Position numbers and translations under genes: made by a program. Under the pieces are notes generated by a model, which saw only the letters and a program-made list of their open reading frames with translations, did not search any database and was not told where the DNA came from. DNA of 47,865 nucleotides, taken from the NCBI RefSeq assembly GCF_019749375.1, contig NZ_JACWFE010000002.1:1-47865 (forward strand). Reading direction: 5' to 3'. The DNA is from Bacillus sp. S/N-304-OC-R1 (GTDB lineage Bacteria > Bacillota > Bacilli > Bacillales > Cytobacillaceae). Shown here in pieces: positions 8,746-17,371 of the stretch (position 1 is the stretch's first letter; the number at the start of each line of letters is the position of its first letter).

Positions 8746-9159
8746 ATGAGTAAAAAGACTTTTACAGAGAAAGAAATCGTAATTTTATCTAAAAACCCCT
8801 ATGTTAAATCTGTTAGTTCAAAAGGAATCACTTATTCAGATGAGTTTAAACAACATTTTGTTTCAGAATATAGTAAGGGGAAGTTTTCAAGGCAGATCTT
8901 TGAAGAAGCGGGTTTTGACGTTGATATCATCGGAATGAAAAGAATTAAATCTGCTTCCGAACGTTGGAGAGCTGCTTATAAGGCTGAAGGCGTATTGGGG
9001 TTTAGAGACACCAGAAAAGATAGCTCTGGAAGGCCACGATTAAAAGAACTAACAATTGAGGAGAAATATGCGAGATTAGAAGCTCAGATGAATCTTGTAA
9101 AAGCAGAGAATGAACTCTTAAAAAAGATTCGTATGTTAGAAAGGGGGCTGAAAAGCTAA
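8746..9159 (+). CDS. IS3-family transposase OrfA
   Basis: A 137-residue helix-turn-helix protein, the DNA-recognition half of an IS3-type transposase. It contains the SDEFKQHFVSEYSKGK and RIKSASERWRAAYKAEG segments typical of IS150-group OrfA. It ends in a leucine-rich coiled coil (LEAQMNLVKAENELLKKIRML) that normally mediates oligomerisation with OrfAB. GGAGACGGAG lies just upstream of the ATG. The A-rich slippery site for OrfAB is within its last 14 codons. OrfA appears intact, although the partner is not. Confidence 0.85.
   Translation: MSKKTFTEKEIVILSKNPYVKSVSSKGITYSDEFKQHFVSEYSKGKFSRQIFEEAGFDVDIIGMKRIKSASERWRAAYKAEGVLGFRDTRKDSSGRPRLKELTIEEKYARLEAQMNLVKAENELLKKIRMLERGLKS
9120..9126 (+). 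other. Programmed -1 frameshift site (A_AAA_AAG)
   Basis: In the orfA frame the codons read TTA AAA AAG, giving the classic slippery heptamer A AAA AAG. Slipping -1 enters the orfB frame, which is open from here to 9593 without a stop. This is the standard way IS3 elements make the OrfAB fusion. Confidence 0.75.
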
Positions 9160-9593
9160 AGCTTCCAATTAGTCAAAAGTACATTCTTATTCGTGAAATT
9201 ATTGAAAAATTCAACTTGAAACACATGGTTAAATACCTCTGTGAGGTTGCCGGTGTGTCAAGAAGTGGTTACTACAATTATTTCTCAGCTAAGGCAGAAG
9301 AAAGACGGAAATATCAAGAAGTGAAAGATGAAGAGGCAAAAGTCATAATCTTAAAGGCTTTTCACTTACGTCAATCCATGTCCAGAAGAGGAAACTGTTG
9401 GGACAACGCACCTATAGAATCATTTTTTGGTCATCTTAAAGATGAAGTTGATATAAAATTATGTAAAACAATTGAAGAGCTTCAACGGGAAATCGACAAA
9501 TATATCCGCCACTATAACCATACAAGATATCAATGGAACCTAAAAAAGATGACTCCTGTTCAATACAGAAATCATCTTCTTCAGGTAGCATAG
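9120..9593 (+). pseudogene. Internally deleted IS3-family transposase OrfB
   Basis: This frame is reached by -1 frameshifting from orfA; an internal ATG also lies at 9216. The N-terminal part (VAGVSRSGYYNYF) is normal for IS150-type OrfB. It then jumps at about 9365 from KVIILKAFH straight to LRQSMSRRGNCWDNAPIESFFGHLKDE. The stretch of about 130 residues carrying the first two catalytic aspartates of the DDE triad is missing; the final Glu region and the YNHTRYQWNLKKMTPVQY tail remain. The deletion keeps frame, so a stable but catalytically dead protein could still be made. Confidence 0.85.
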
Positions 9594-9620
9594 GCCTTTT
9601 TTAAAAATGTCCTTTACAAA

Positions 9621-9651
9621 GGGTACACTTTATTGTAAAGTGTACCCTTTT
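9621..9651. terminator. Hairpin at the right end of the IS element
   Basis: A perfect 12-bp stem (GGGTACACTTTA pairing with TAAAGTGTACCC, loop TTG) spans 9621-9647 and is followed by TTTTTA. It overlaps the IS right end. It may stop transcription or may represent two abutting element ends. Confidence 0.6.
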
Positions 9652-9673
9652 TATTCTCTTTACATCCTGTCAG

Positions 9674-9708
9674 AGTGGGACAAATGGGACCAGACCCTAT
9701 GTCCCACT
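9674..9708. repeat. REP-like GGGAC palindrome, copy 3
   Basis: AGTGGGACA (9674-9682) pairs with TGTCCCACT (9700-9708). It overlaps the stop codon of the minus-strand acetyltransferase and may double as its terminator. Confidence 0.6.
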
Positions 9709-10173
9709 TTTAAATTCCTGAATCGACATCCGATTTTCATCATATCGCTCAGTATATTTATTATTGGTATATTCGGAAATGACACTTCTCCAAAAAGCTT
9801 GGGCAGGATAGTTTTTCTTTACCTGTGTAACAAACCAGTTTCCTGGGAATCTATTGAATAATTCAACCGCTGCCATTTTTCCGTATCCTTTTCCTTTATA
9901 TTTTTTAATGATAAAAAACTCCTCCATCGCATTTGGAGAGGTGTCTGTTTCACTTTCAACTAGAGCAAAGCCAATAAACTCATCTCCAAGCTTCACAAAA
10001 AAAGCATGATACTGATCTTCCGTCCAATATTTATCTAAATCAAACGGCTTATAAAGCCCGTTATCTTCTAATGTAATAGATGAAAGATATTGACTAAATT
10101 CATAAATATAAAATTGAATCAGATTTTGTAATATATTCTGCTGGTGCATTTCGACTGGAACTATTCTTAACAT
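9697..10173 (-). CDS. GNAT-family N-acetyltransferase
   Basis: A 158-residue cytoplasmic acetyl-CoA-dependent acetyltransferase. The start is set at 10173 (MLRIVPV) because AAAAAAGGAG lies 7 nt upstream; a longer in-frame start at 10212 has none. The acetyl-CoA loop is visible in EEFFIIKKYKGKGYGKMAAVELF (motif A, R/Q-x-x-G-x-G/A variant KGKGYG). The C-terminal NYPAQAFWRSVI segment is the usual motif B. The acceptor substrate is unknown. It is a single gene, convergent with the IS element. Confidence 0.85.
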   Translation of the reverse strand: MLRIVPVEMHQQNILQNLIQFYIYEFSQYLSSITLEDNGLYKPFDLDKYWTEDQYHAFFVKLGDEFIGFALVESETDTSPNAMEEFFIIKKYKGKGYGKMAAVELFNRFPGNWFVTQVKKNYPAQAFWRSVISEYTNNKYTERYDENRMSIQEFKSGT

Positions 10174-10363
10174 ATTAATTCTCCTTTTTTGATGGAATAG
10201 GGTGACTGGCATTGTACTATACTACCATAATTTTACATCTTACATGTTAACTAGTGTTAAAATGAACTTTTATGTAAAAACAATAAATAACAATATAACC
10301 AATTAATAGAATCATAGCGTTATTCGTACTTGGAAATCAACACATGGCCCTATCTATATATCG

Positions 10364-10410
10364 AAAAAAGCTAACAATCACGGAGTTTTTTATTTTCTCC
10401 ATTGTTAGCT
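10364..10410 (-). terminator. Terminator after the iminopeptidase gene
   Basis: The inverted repeat AGCTAACAAT...ATTGTTAGCT (10369-10378 / 10401-10410), with an inner GGAG/CTCC, is followed on the minus strand by TTTTTT. It ends the two-gene minus-strand operon. Confidence 0.75.
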
Positions 10411-10446
10411 CTAAGGTTAAGTCTCGAATGAAACTTAATTTTGCTT

Positions 10447-11361
10447 TTATACAGTGGTTTCCGAAGTATTAGACACCGGTTTATTATCTTCAACGTCTTT
10501 TATAAATTGTTTAATATAGTCAAAGTACGCATCTGCGTCATCCCACATGGAGAGGTGACTGCCTTTTTCGCAAATGCAGACACGGGAGTTTGGAATGCGG
10601 CGTCCCATTTCTTCTTTGTCTTCAACAGCCATTGTATCGTATTTGCCGCCAAGGAGAAGAGTAGGTACTGTTATTTCTTGCAGGTTATCCCAACGATCCC
10701 AGTCCTTAAAAGTCCCCGTCACTAGAAATTCGTTTGGCCCTTGCATTGTATTGTAGATTTGTTCATTAATGTTAGAGAGACCCCTAACAACAGGATCCGG
10801 CCATGGGTCGAGTCTGCAAATATGCTTTTTATATAAATGCTCTTCTAAAAGTTTTTCGTATTCTGGGTGTTTATAGTTTCCTTGTTCTTCATATACTGCT
10901 AGTTTATTAATGATTTCTGCCGGAAGCTTATTTCTTAAATGATTTATACTTTTTACATACGAAGGAATACTAGCCGTCATATTAGAGATAATTAATCCTT
11001 TTAAATTTTTCTGGTATTTAAGAGCATATTCGATGCCGAGAAAACCGCCCCATGAGGAACCAAATAAATAAAATTGATCTAAATCTAAATGCTTTCGAAC
11101 TTCTTCAACCTCTTCCCGGAATCGTTCCACATTCCATAACGATGGATCATTAGGCTGATCGGAATGATAAGATCCTAGCTGATCATAAAAGTAAATCTCA
11201 ATACCTTCCTGTGGTAAATAATCTTGGAATGATAATAAATATTCGTGAGTACTTCCAGGGCCGCCATGCAAGAGAAGAATTTTAATTGGGCTATCTCCCA
11301 CTTTTCTTGTCCAGACATGAAAACCTCCGCTGATTGGAACAATTTGTGTTTGACCTTTCAT
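10447..11361 (-). CDS. Proline iminopeptidase-like alpha/beta hydrolase
   Basis: A 304-residue serine hydrolase, most like proline iminopeptidase (removes N-terminal Pro from peptides) or a related amino-acid amidase. The oxyanion motif HGGPG is at residues 32-36 and the nucleophile elbow GSSWGG at 101-106 (Ser103). The expected late Asp (GGKYDTMAVED) and His (KGSHLSMWDD) are present. The start at 11361 has GAGGTG 6 nt upstream; an upstream in-frame GTG overlaps that ribosome site. No signal peptide is seen. It lies 40 nt downstream of an acetamidase gene on the same strand and opposite a peptide-type transporter locus, which supports a role in cleaving imported peptides or amides. Confidence 0.88.
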   Translation of the reverse strand: MKGQTQIVPISGGFHVWTRKVGDSPIKILLLHGGPGSTHEYLLSFQDYLPQEGIEIYFYDQLGSYHSDQPNDPSLWNVERFREEVEEVRKHLDLDQFYLFGSSWGGFLGIEYALKYQKNLKGLIISNMTASIPSYVKSINHLRNKLPAEIINKLAVYEEQGNYKHPEYEKLLEEHLYKKHICRLDPWPDPVVRGLSNINEQIYNTMQGPNEFLVTGTFKDWDRWDNLQEITVPTLLLGGKYDTMAVEDKEEMGRRIPNSRVCICEKGSHLSMWDDADAYFDYIKQFIKDVEDNKPVSNTSETTV

Positions 11362-11401
11362 TCCTAACACCTCGTCATTTGAATTTTGATTTTCAAAAAA
11401 A

Positions 11402-12301
11402 TTATATTAACCGTGGCATATTATTAATTTTAGGCATTCTAAATCGAGCAATTACATCTATTGGAGAGGGTTTGCAGCATTGGCACATTTGGACATCCCC
11501 AGCGACCGACATAAGTAAATAGGCATCAGTAGGAGAGAGATTCCATTTTTTTACTAAGAGATCCTGCATATCTTCACATGCGATTTGGATTGCACGAGTG
11601 GTATCATCACTTGATGCGACAGTATACCAGCTATCATCTGTTTCTACTAAAGGCCGTGAAAGGGATTCTCCCTTTAGAGTAGAAATAGTTGTTTCCACGA
11701 TCCCTGCCGTCTCCACGCCAGTCCCGCAGATTTCACCATCCCCCATGGAGGCATGAACATCTCCAAGACTAAACAAAGCTCCCGGAACATTTACAGGAAG
11801 GTAAACGATTGAACCTTTTGTAATCACATGATTATCAATATTACCGCCGTGATCACCAGGTAAACCGCATGGAACATCTTCGTCAGCGGGAGCACAGCCA
11901 ATGACACCGATCATAGGTGTTGCATCAAATGAAATTTCCTCATTAAAATGTATAGTTCTGCTGTTTTCGATTTCTACTATTTTTGTCCGGGTTTCTGCTC
12001 GATGGACTAATACACCTATATCTGGAAGGGTGCTGATTACTCCCCAGCTCCTTACTGTCACATCATGAATTTCAACCTTCAAAATATCACCAGGACGAGC
12101 ATCCTCTACAAAAACAGGGCCGGTTGCTGGGTTTACTTTTGAAAAATCGATCGATGTTACAAAATCTTGCTCTGTTTTAATCTGGTTTGTAAAACAATCA
12201 TAAGTTTCAAAAACTACCTTTTCCCCGCTTCTAATCGTTAACTTGGGCTTATTATTTTTTGAAAAGCTATAAATAGATTGTTCAGGCTTTAACCTATGCA
12301 C
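11402..12301 (-). CDS. Acetamidase/formamidase family protein, copy 1
   Basis: A 299-residue FmdA/AmdA-type amidase that releases ammonia from short amides. GTG 12301 is preferred to the ATG at 12316: the sequence GGAGGGG inside the longer version is a good ribosome site for the GTG, and the shorter form has the same length and N-terminal alignment as its paralog at 22893. Family segments include ETYDCF, NPATGPVFVEDARPGD, GLPGDHGGNIDNHVI and ALFSLGDVHASMGDGEICGTGVE. The C-terminus has a Cys-rich MCQCCKPSP stretch that the paralog lacks. It is the first gene of a minus-strand operon with the iminopeptidase and is divergent from an oligopeptide-binding lipoprotein. Confidence 0.9.
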   Translation of the reverse strand: MHRLKPEQSIYSFSKNNKPKLTIRSGEKVVFETYDCFTNQIKTEQDFVTSIDFSKVNPATGPVFVEDARPGDILKVEIHDVTVRSWGVISTLPDIGVLVHRAETRTKIVEIENSRTIHFNEEISFDATPMIGVIGCAPADEDVPCGLPGDHGGNIDNHVITKGSIVYLPVNVPGALFSLGDVHASMGDGEICGTGVETAGIVETTISTLKGESLSRPLVETDDSWYTVASSDDTTRAIQIACEDMQDLLVKKWNLSPTDAYLLMSVAGDVQMCQCCKPSPIDVIARFRMPKINNMPRLI

Positions 12302-12430
12302 TTTTTCCCCTCCCATTGTTAAAGTACGACAGAATACCGACTAAGATGTCTTTTCGGAAATAACATTAAGGGAGGTGGAAACATTAGTCAATATATTTAG
12401 ATAAATAAAACTATTTTAAATATTATGATG

Positions 12431-12455
12431 ATTAAATATTTAAGATATCATGATT
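12431..12455 (+). promoter_or_regulatory. 25-nt element A upstream of binding-protein gene
   Basis: It begins ATTAAATATTTAAGA and ends ATGATT; 23 of 25 bases match the element at 17649-17673 upstream of the permease operon. It sits about 75 nt before the lipoprotein start in the divergent intergenic region. It is probably an operator shared by the two transport units. Confidence 0.6.
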
Positions 12456-12462
12456 CATATTT

Positions 12463-12479
12463 GAAACTTTATAAGTTTC
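12463..12479. promoter_or_regulatory. Inverted repeat upstream of the binding-protein gene
   Basis: GAAACTTTATAAGTTTC, a 7-3-7 inverted repeat, lies between element A and the ribosome site. It could be a second operator or part of a leader structure. Confidence 0.4.
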
Positions 12480-12531
12480 ATAGTTGCCATAATGATGACA
12501 ACATCAAATATAGAAAAAGGAGCTGATTTGT

Positions 12532-14145
12532 TTGAAGAAGGTAAACTTAGCATTTTTTGCAGTTATTCTTGTACTATCAATCTTTTTAAGTGCCTGCAGT
12601 AATGACAACAAAGCCTCGACAAATGATAAAGAAAAAGGGGAGGCAGGATCTGGGGGGACTGTCACGTTTGGATTACCAGGTGATATCGTTTCGTTAGACC
12701 CAGCGTTTTCTTATGACTTTACAACAAACCCTGTTGTAACACAGATTACTGAAGGATTATTAAAGTTTGATGAAAATGGACATCTGCAGCCGTTGTTAGC
12801 TGAAAGCTGGGAAAATCCCGATCCACATACTTATATTTATAAACTAAGGCAAGATGTAAAGTTTTCTGACGGAACGCCAATGACAGTAGACGATGTTATT
12901 TTTTCAATGGAAAGGGTAAAGGAGCCAAGCACGGCATCCTATGTTGGATGGATGTATGCGAATGTTGATAAGATTGAAAAGGTTGATGATTGGACAATTA
13001 AAGTAACATTATCTCAGCCGGACACACTATGGCGCTATGTACCTGCTACAACAGGTGGTCATGTTATTAGCAAAGCTTATTACGAAGAACATAAGAATAA
13101 CTTTGGAAAACCAGACGGCGGCGTCATGGGAACAGGACCGTTTAAATATGTAAGCTGGCAAACAGGTTCTGAAATTGCACTAGCTAAAAACGAGAATTAT
13201 TGGGATAAAACTGGAGGGCCATATCTAAATCAAGTTGTGTTTAAAGTACTTCCTGAAGGAACTACAAGAGTCACTGGTTTAAAAACAAACCAAATTACCG
13301 CTACGATTGGCTTGCCGCTTGATTTAATCCCTGTTGTTCAAGGAATGGAAAATGTAAAGATTGATATGGTAGACAGCTTTTTAAGTGACTTTATTGCTAT
13401 GAATGTTGAAGTAGAGCCTTTTAATGATGTTAATGTTCGAAAAGCACTTAACTATGCTTTAGATAAGAAAAAAATTATGGATGAAATTGTAAAAGAAGCA
13501 GGTTCCCCTGCAAAGGCAGTTCCAATTGGCCCTTCACAATGGTTATTTGCCGAGGATAAATGGGAAAAGGCATATAATGAACTGCCAGATTACACATATG
13601 ATTTAGCGAAAGCGAAGGAATATATGGCAAAGTCATCGGTTCCTAATGGATTTAATGCTACAATCCTTACTGACAGTGACACTCTAAGATTAAACTCTGC
13701 GTTGGCTCTACAAGCTGCAGCTAAAGAACTGGGCATCAATCTAGAAATTGAGAAGGTCACAAATGAAGAGCTAAATACTAGGGCATTTGGTGGTGCTAGA
13801 GATTACGATATATTAATGATTGTTTGGGGATCAGATTTCCCGGATCCTGTAGGAAATCTCCAGCCTGTATTCCATTCAAATAATCGTGGGGATGGCGGTT
13901 CTAACTTTGCTAATTATAGCAATCCAACGGTTGATAAATACCTAGATGAACAAGCAGTACTAACAGATGATGAAAGACGAACAGAATTGATGATTGAAGC
14001 TGAAAAAATTATTGCAGAGGATACACCGTGGATTATGATTGATCATCCAAAGCAAATAATGGCCTCGAACAAAGATTTAGAAGGCTATAATATTTCATCA
14101 TTCTGGTATTGGGATGCATTTACTAAAAATATGAAATTGAAATAA
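12532..14145 (+). CDS. Oligopeptide/dipeptide-type ABC binding lipoprotein (family 5)
   Basis: A 537-residue extracellular lipoprotein. TTG 12532 has AAAAAGGAG 9 nt upstream. The signal sequence ends in the lipobox LSAC with Cys22, followed by an Asp/Lys/Gly-rich linker. The family 5 (SBP_bac_5) fold is clear from ITEGLLKFDENGHLQPLLAESW, the KFSDGTPMTVDDVIFS segment, and VRKALNYALDKKKI. It delivers a peptide, nickel-chelate or similar ligand to an Opp/Dpp-type permease, most likely the one encoded at 17811-21659. It is followed by its own terminator, so the binding protein is made separately from the membrane components. Confidence 0.92.
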   Translation: MKKVNLAFFAVILVLSIFLSACSNDNKASTNDKEKGEAGSGGTVTFGLPGDIVSLDPAFSYDFTTNPVVTQITEGLLKFDENGHLQPLLAESWENPDPHTYIYKLRQDVKFSDGTPMTVDDVIFSMERVKEPSTASYVGWMYANVDKIEKVDDWTIKVTLSQPDTLWRYVPATTGGHVISKAYYEEHKNNFGKPDGGVMGTGPFKYVSWQTGSEIALAKNENYWDKTGGPYLNQVVFKVLPEGTTRVTGLKTNQITATIGLPLDLIPVVQGMENVKIDMVDSFLSDFIAMNVEVEPFNDVNVRKALNYALDKKKIMDEIVKEAGSPAKAVPIGPSQWLFAEDKWEKAYNELPDYTYDLAKAKEYMAKSSVPNGFNATILTDSDTLRLNSALALQAAAKELGINLEIEKVTNEELNTRAFGGARDYDILMIVWGSDFPDPVGNLQPVFHSNNRGDGGSNFANYSNPTVDKYLDEQAVLTDDERRTELMIEAEKIIAEDTPWIMIDHPKQIMASNKDLEGYNISSFWYWDAFTKNMKLK

Positions 14146-14150
14146 TTCCT

Positions 14151-14190
14151 AAGAAAGGGGAGGTTTGTAAAAATCTCTTCTTTCTTTTTT
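14151..14190 (+). terminator. Terminator after binding-protein gene
   Basis: The hairpin (GAAAG and GAGGTT arms pairing with AATCTC and CTTTC) is followed by TTTTTT, 6 nt after the stop codon. Confidence 0.8.
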
Positions 14191-14250
14191 GGGTCTAAAG
14201 ATATATGATGTAATTAATATAATATTCTGACAAAATAAGGGGAATCATGA

Positions 14251-15048
14251 ATGGTTTTGTCACTTTCTATGTTCACAGTTATTATTGTTTTTGGAATTGT
14301 TGGCGGTATAGCCGGACTAACGATTTTTGTGTCCCTTCTTATATTTGAACAAGAACATGAATATTTAAAAATAGATAAAAAGAAAACAGAATTAGAAAGT
14401 TTATTAAAAGAAGCACAGTTAAGTCATTTAGCCTCCCAAATCCATCCGCACTTTTTATTCAATTCATTAAATACCATTACCTCGTTAATTAGGCTTAATA
14501 AAAACCATGAAGCTGAGGATGCAGTCTATGCCATTTCTTCGCTATTACGGTATACCATTAGGGAAAATCACCAGCTTGTTAAAGTTAGTGAAGAAATCCA
14601 AAGTATTCAAATGTATTTAAAAATTCAGCAGCTGCGTTTTGGAAGCCGATTAAATTGGGAGATTGATCATAGTAAGGATTTAGATGACTTTAAAATACCA
14701 ATGCTGACTATTCAGCCTTTGGTTGAAAATGCCTGTAAGCATGGAATCGAACCTAATATAAGAGGAGGGTTCATTAAGATTTCAACTTATAAAAGCAATG
14801 GCAGGCTGCGAATTCGAATTATGGACAACGGAGTTGGGATGCCAATAGAAAAGATTGAACACTTTAATCAATGGAAAGAACGTGGAGGAGAGGAAGGGGA
14901 TTTTGGTATTGGCATTAAAAATACTTATTTGCGATTGAAACATTTTTTTGGTGAAGCAGCTGACTTAGCTATTGTTAGTTCTTCAGAAGGGACTAGCTGT
15001 CTCATTTCGCTTAAGGAGGGAATAGAGTATGAAAATTCTGCTAGTTGA
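14251..15048 (+). CDS. LytS/YesM-type sensor histidine kinase, single-TM
   Basis: A 265-residue membrane-attached kinase. One N-terminal helix (residues about 8-33) is followed by a short coiled coil. The His_kinase module has the QIHPHFLFNSLN motif (His67 is the expected phosphorylation site). The ATPase domain has an N-box (LTIQPLVENACKHG) and G-box (DNGVGM, then FGIGIKNTYLRL). There is no extracellular sensor domain, so it may sense the membrane, the neighbouring polytopic protein, or transporter activity. AAGGGGA lies 7 nt before the ATG. Its end overlaps the response-regulator gene by 20 nt. Confidence 0.9.
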   Translation: MVLSLSMFTVIIVFGIVGGIAGLTIFVSLLIFEQEHEYLKIDKKKTELESLLKEAQLSHLASQIHPHFLFNSLNTITSLIRLNKNHEAEDAVYAISSLLRYTIRENHQLVKVSEEIQSIQMYLKIQQLRFGSRLNWEIDHSKDLDDFKIPMLTIQPLVENACKHGIEPNIRGGFIKISTYKSNGRLRIRIMDNGVGMPIEKIEHFNQWKERGGEEGDFGIGIKNTYLRLKHFFGEAADLAIVSSSEGTSCLISLKEGIEYENSAS

Positions 15049-16084
15049 TGATGAACCGCTAGAACTTCTAAATCTAAAGAAAATCCTGAATGACTTTGGC
15101 GAGAGAGATGTGATTCTTGTTGAAAACGGTCTAGACGCTATAGATACTTTAAAAAACGAACAAATTGATATGATTTTTTTAGATATAAAAATGCCAGGAT
15201 TATCTGGGCTAGAAACATTGGAGATTATTAGGAAGGATTGGCCGGATAAGGTTGTTGCCATCGTCTCTGCCTATAGTGATTTTCAATATGCCCAAAAGGC
15301 AATCGAATTAGGGGCAAGCTCCTATTTATTAAAGCCTTTCCGTAAACAAGACTTTATTGAAACCTTTATGAAGCTGCGTACTCTTTGGGATGAAAAAAGG
15401 TCTAGGAATATGCTGTTCAAACAATCATTATTGGAAAATTTAATTTACGGAGAAGGACATCTTCCGAATAGTGAGGTTTTGCGTTACTTTACGTTTATTC
15501 CAAAAGTCGTTGTCACCATAAAATGTGAGCTTGCAAATTGGAAGGAGAACTTCGTAAACTATTTCTCGCAGATAGAGGGATATTTAACTCCTGAGCCTAT
15601 CGGGGATGTCTTTTTGTATATTACAAGCAAACAAAACTTAGAAATCACGATGGAAAAAATCCTTCAGCTAGAAATTGAATTAGGGGATTCGTTTGTTTAC
15701 GGTTATGGAGTGTCTAATCAATTAAAGAATTCTTATCAGGATGCTCTGAAATATATGGATACGAAGGATGAATCCATTGTAAACCGCAGTATGCAATTTA
15801 TTCAAACTAATTATTACAAGGCCCTTACCTTAACTGATGTGGCGCAAGCAGTCCATGTTAGTGTCTCTCATTTAAATCGCCTTTTGAAAAAAGAGAAGGG
15901 GAAGACATTTACGGAGATTCTATTAAATGTACGAATCAATAAGGCTAAGGAGCTGTTAAAACAAAATTATAATGTAGAGGTTGTCTCCGATATGGTTGGC
16001 TTTAATAGCCCAGCATACTTTGCTGTTAGCTTTAAAAAATTTACCGGTATATCGCCAAGCCAATATAAAAGGGGAATTGGGTGA
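15029..16084 (+). CDS. AraC-type response regulator (YesN-like)
   Basis: A 351-residue response regulator. The receiver domain occupies residues 1-120, with acidic pocket DDE (7-9), phospho-acceptor Asp52 (FLDIKMPG) and the conserved Lys in LLKPF. A variable linker domain (about 125-250) precedes an AraC HTH pair (about 252-351) ending in FKKFTGISPSQYKRG. The ATG follows AAGGAGGGAA within the kinase gene. It is probably activated by the upstream kinase, and its likely targets are the shared 25-nt elements at 12431 and 17649. Confidence 0.92.
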   Translation: MKILLVDDEPLELLNLKKILNDFGERDVILVENGLDAIDTLKNEQIDMIFLDIKMPGLSGLETLEIIRKDWPDKVVAIVSAYSDFQYAQKAIELGASSYLLKPFRKQDFIETFMKLRTLWDEKRSRNMLFKQSLLENLIYGEGHLPNSEVLRYFTFIPKVVVTIKCELANWKENFVNYFSQIEGYLTPEPIGDVFLYITSKQNLEITMEKILQLEIELGDSFVYGYGVSNQLKNSYQDALKYMDTKDESIVNRSMQFIQTNYYKALTLTDVAQAVHVSVSHLNRLLKKEKGKTFTEILLNVRINKAKELLKQNYNVEVVSDMVGFNSPAYFAVSFKKFTGISPSQYKRGIG

Positions 16085-16091
16085 ACGGATC

Positions 16092-17252
16092 ATGGCGACA
16101 AAAATGCTTAATAAATTGGCTGCTTGGATCACTCCTGTCATCTTCCTATTATCAGCTCAAATTGCTATAGAGCATGGTGTTTTTGGCCTCCTCGGCTTTT
16201 CTTTCTTAGGTGCTTTGTCATTTTTGCTCATTTACTTTCTGCAAAGACGACACCGATATATGCTATTGGATGAAAAATTTAAAAGTCTAATTTATGTTTT
16301 ACTATTATTTGAGATTACCGCTTGTACCATTAATGTCGTTGAAGTGATTGTTTCGAAGTCGTTTCAAAACTTCTTATCCATTATTAATGTTTCCATCATT
16401 CTGTTTATTGTAGTTATTATCATGTTCCTACAAAGTAAAAATAGGAATTGGCTTTATGTATGTATGATTATTCTAGGCTTAATTTTTTCCTTTTTAATTC
16501 CTACGTTGGTGTATTTGAAAGTAAGCATTCCGACAGTCTATTCAGGGCTGCACTTTCTGGCGAATGACATGCTGCGCTTTGATAACCATTTGACATGGCA
16601 GTTACTTGTTGTTATAGGCGTTATTTTCCTTTCTCATCAAATTCTTTATCATTTATTTTTTATGAAAAATGAGAGTACGGCTAAGTTCGGAATATATCTT
16701 GTATCGTCCCTAATTTGGCTAGTTGTCCCAATTTCAATAGGGTCTCTTGCTTTTCTAGCAAAAGCTCAAGCCATCTGGCCCGAATTAAGTGATCAAGTAA
16801 GTGTCCTTGTTATCAATCAATTTGGCGGCGCTTTTGGTCAGACGATATTATATGTCACCTGTTTCTTTCTTTTAATAAGCCAAAGTGTTGTTATTTGGGA
16901 TAACTTTAAGAAACGTTACCAAGATAAACTGCCATTTATATCGATCCTTTTAGTGGTTATACCTTTAATTATCGTGCTAACTTTTAAAATCACACTCCTT
17001 GATATTCTCCTTTTCTTCGGATTGTTATGGGGTCCTTTATTAGGTGTGATCGTTTGGCCGTCACATAAACATCTTATCAATCGGTTTGTGTTTTCAGTGG
17101 GAGTCTTAATTGCCTTTATTCTAACCGCACTATATTCAACTATGATTGCAATAGTAGTTAGCACTCTATTTTCATTCATGATAATGATGATATTCCATTA
17201 TGCAGGATCGATTAAAACATATGAGAAAAGAGAGGTTTTTCATAAGGGCTAA
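16092..17252 (+). CDS. Polytopic membrane protein of unknown function
   Basis: A 386-residue protein with about 11-12 hydrophobic segments and only short loops. The start at ATG 16092 follows GGTGA that overlaps the regulator stop codon, so it is co-transcribed with the two-component pair. No family could be recognised with confidence. Its length and topology suggest a transporter or a membrane sensor partner for the short kinase. A terminator follows at 17273. Without a homology search neither alternative can be chosen. Confidence 0.7.
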   Translation: MATKMLNKLAAWITPVIFLLSAQIAIEHGVFGLLGFSFLGALSFLLIYFLQRRHRYMLLDEKFKSLIYVLLLFEITACTINVVEVIVSKSFQNFLSIINVSIILFIVVIIMFLQSKNRNWLYVCMIILGLIFSFLIPTLVYLKVSIPTVYSGLHFLANDMLRFDNHLTWQLLVVIGVIFLSHQILYHLFFMKNESTAKFGIYLVSSLIWLVVPISIGSLAFLAKAQAIWPELSDQVSVLVINQFGGAFGQTILYVTCFFLLISQSVVIWDNFKKRYQDKLPFISILLVVIPLIIVLTFKITLLDILLFFGLLWGPLLGVIVWPSHKHLINRFVFSVGVLIAFILTALYSTMIAIVVSTLFSFMIMMIFHYAGSIKTYEKREVFHKG

Positions 17253-17272
17253 ATCCACAGGTTAACAAAAAG

Positions 17273-17317
17273 AGCTTTCCAGAAGTCAAAGGATGACATG
17301 ATGGAAGGCTTTTTTTA
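17273..17317 (+). terminator. Terminator of the two-component operon
   Basis: AGCTTTCC (17273-17280) pairs with GGAAGGCT (17303-17310), with an inner GTCA/TGAC stem, followed by TTTTTTT. Confidence 0.8.
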
Positions 17318-17371
17318 TTTGGCTGTTTTCTAAAAGATTGTTTCTTTTTTTACAATCTTGATAACGCATAG

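Larger units (their letters stand above)
8646..9627 (+). mobile_element. IS3-family (IS150-like) element with internal deletion
   Basis: Imperfect terminal repeats start TGTACCC at 8646 and end GGGTACA at 9627; they also match further in (GACA then an A-rich run). Between them lie orfA, a -1 slippery heptamer and a shortened orfB. The element is about 980 bp against roughly 1.3-1.5 kb for intact relatives. No clear 3-bp target duplication is seen at these ends, so the exact boundaries are tentative. Confidence 0.75.

Noticed and set aside
9607..9861. 84-codon plus-strand frame after the IS element
   Set aside because: It covers the IS end and the antisense of the acetyltransferase, without a ribosome site.
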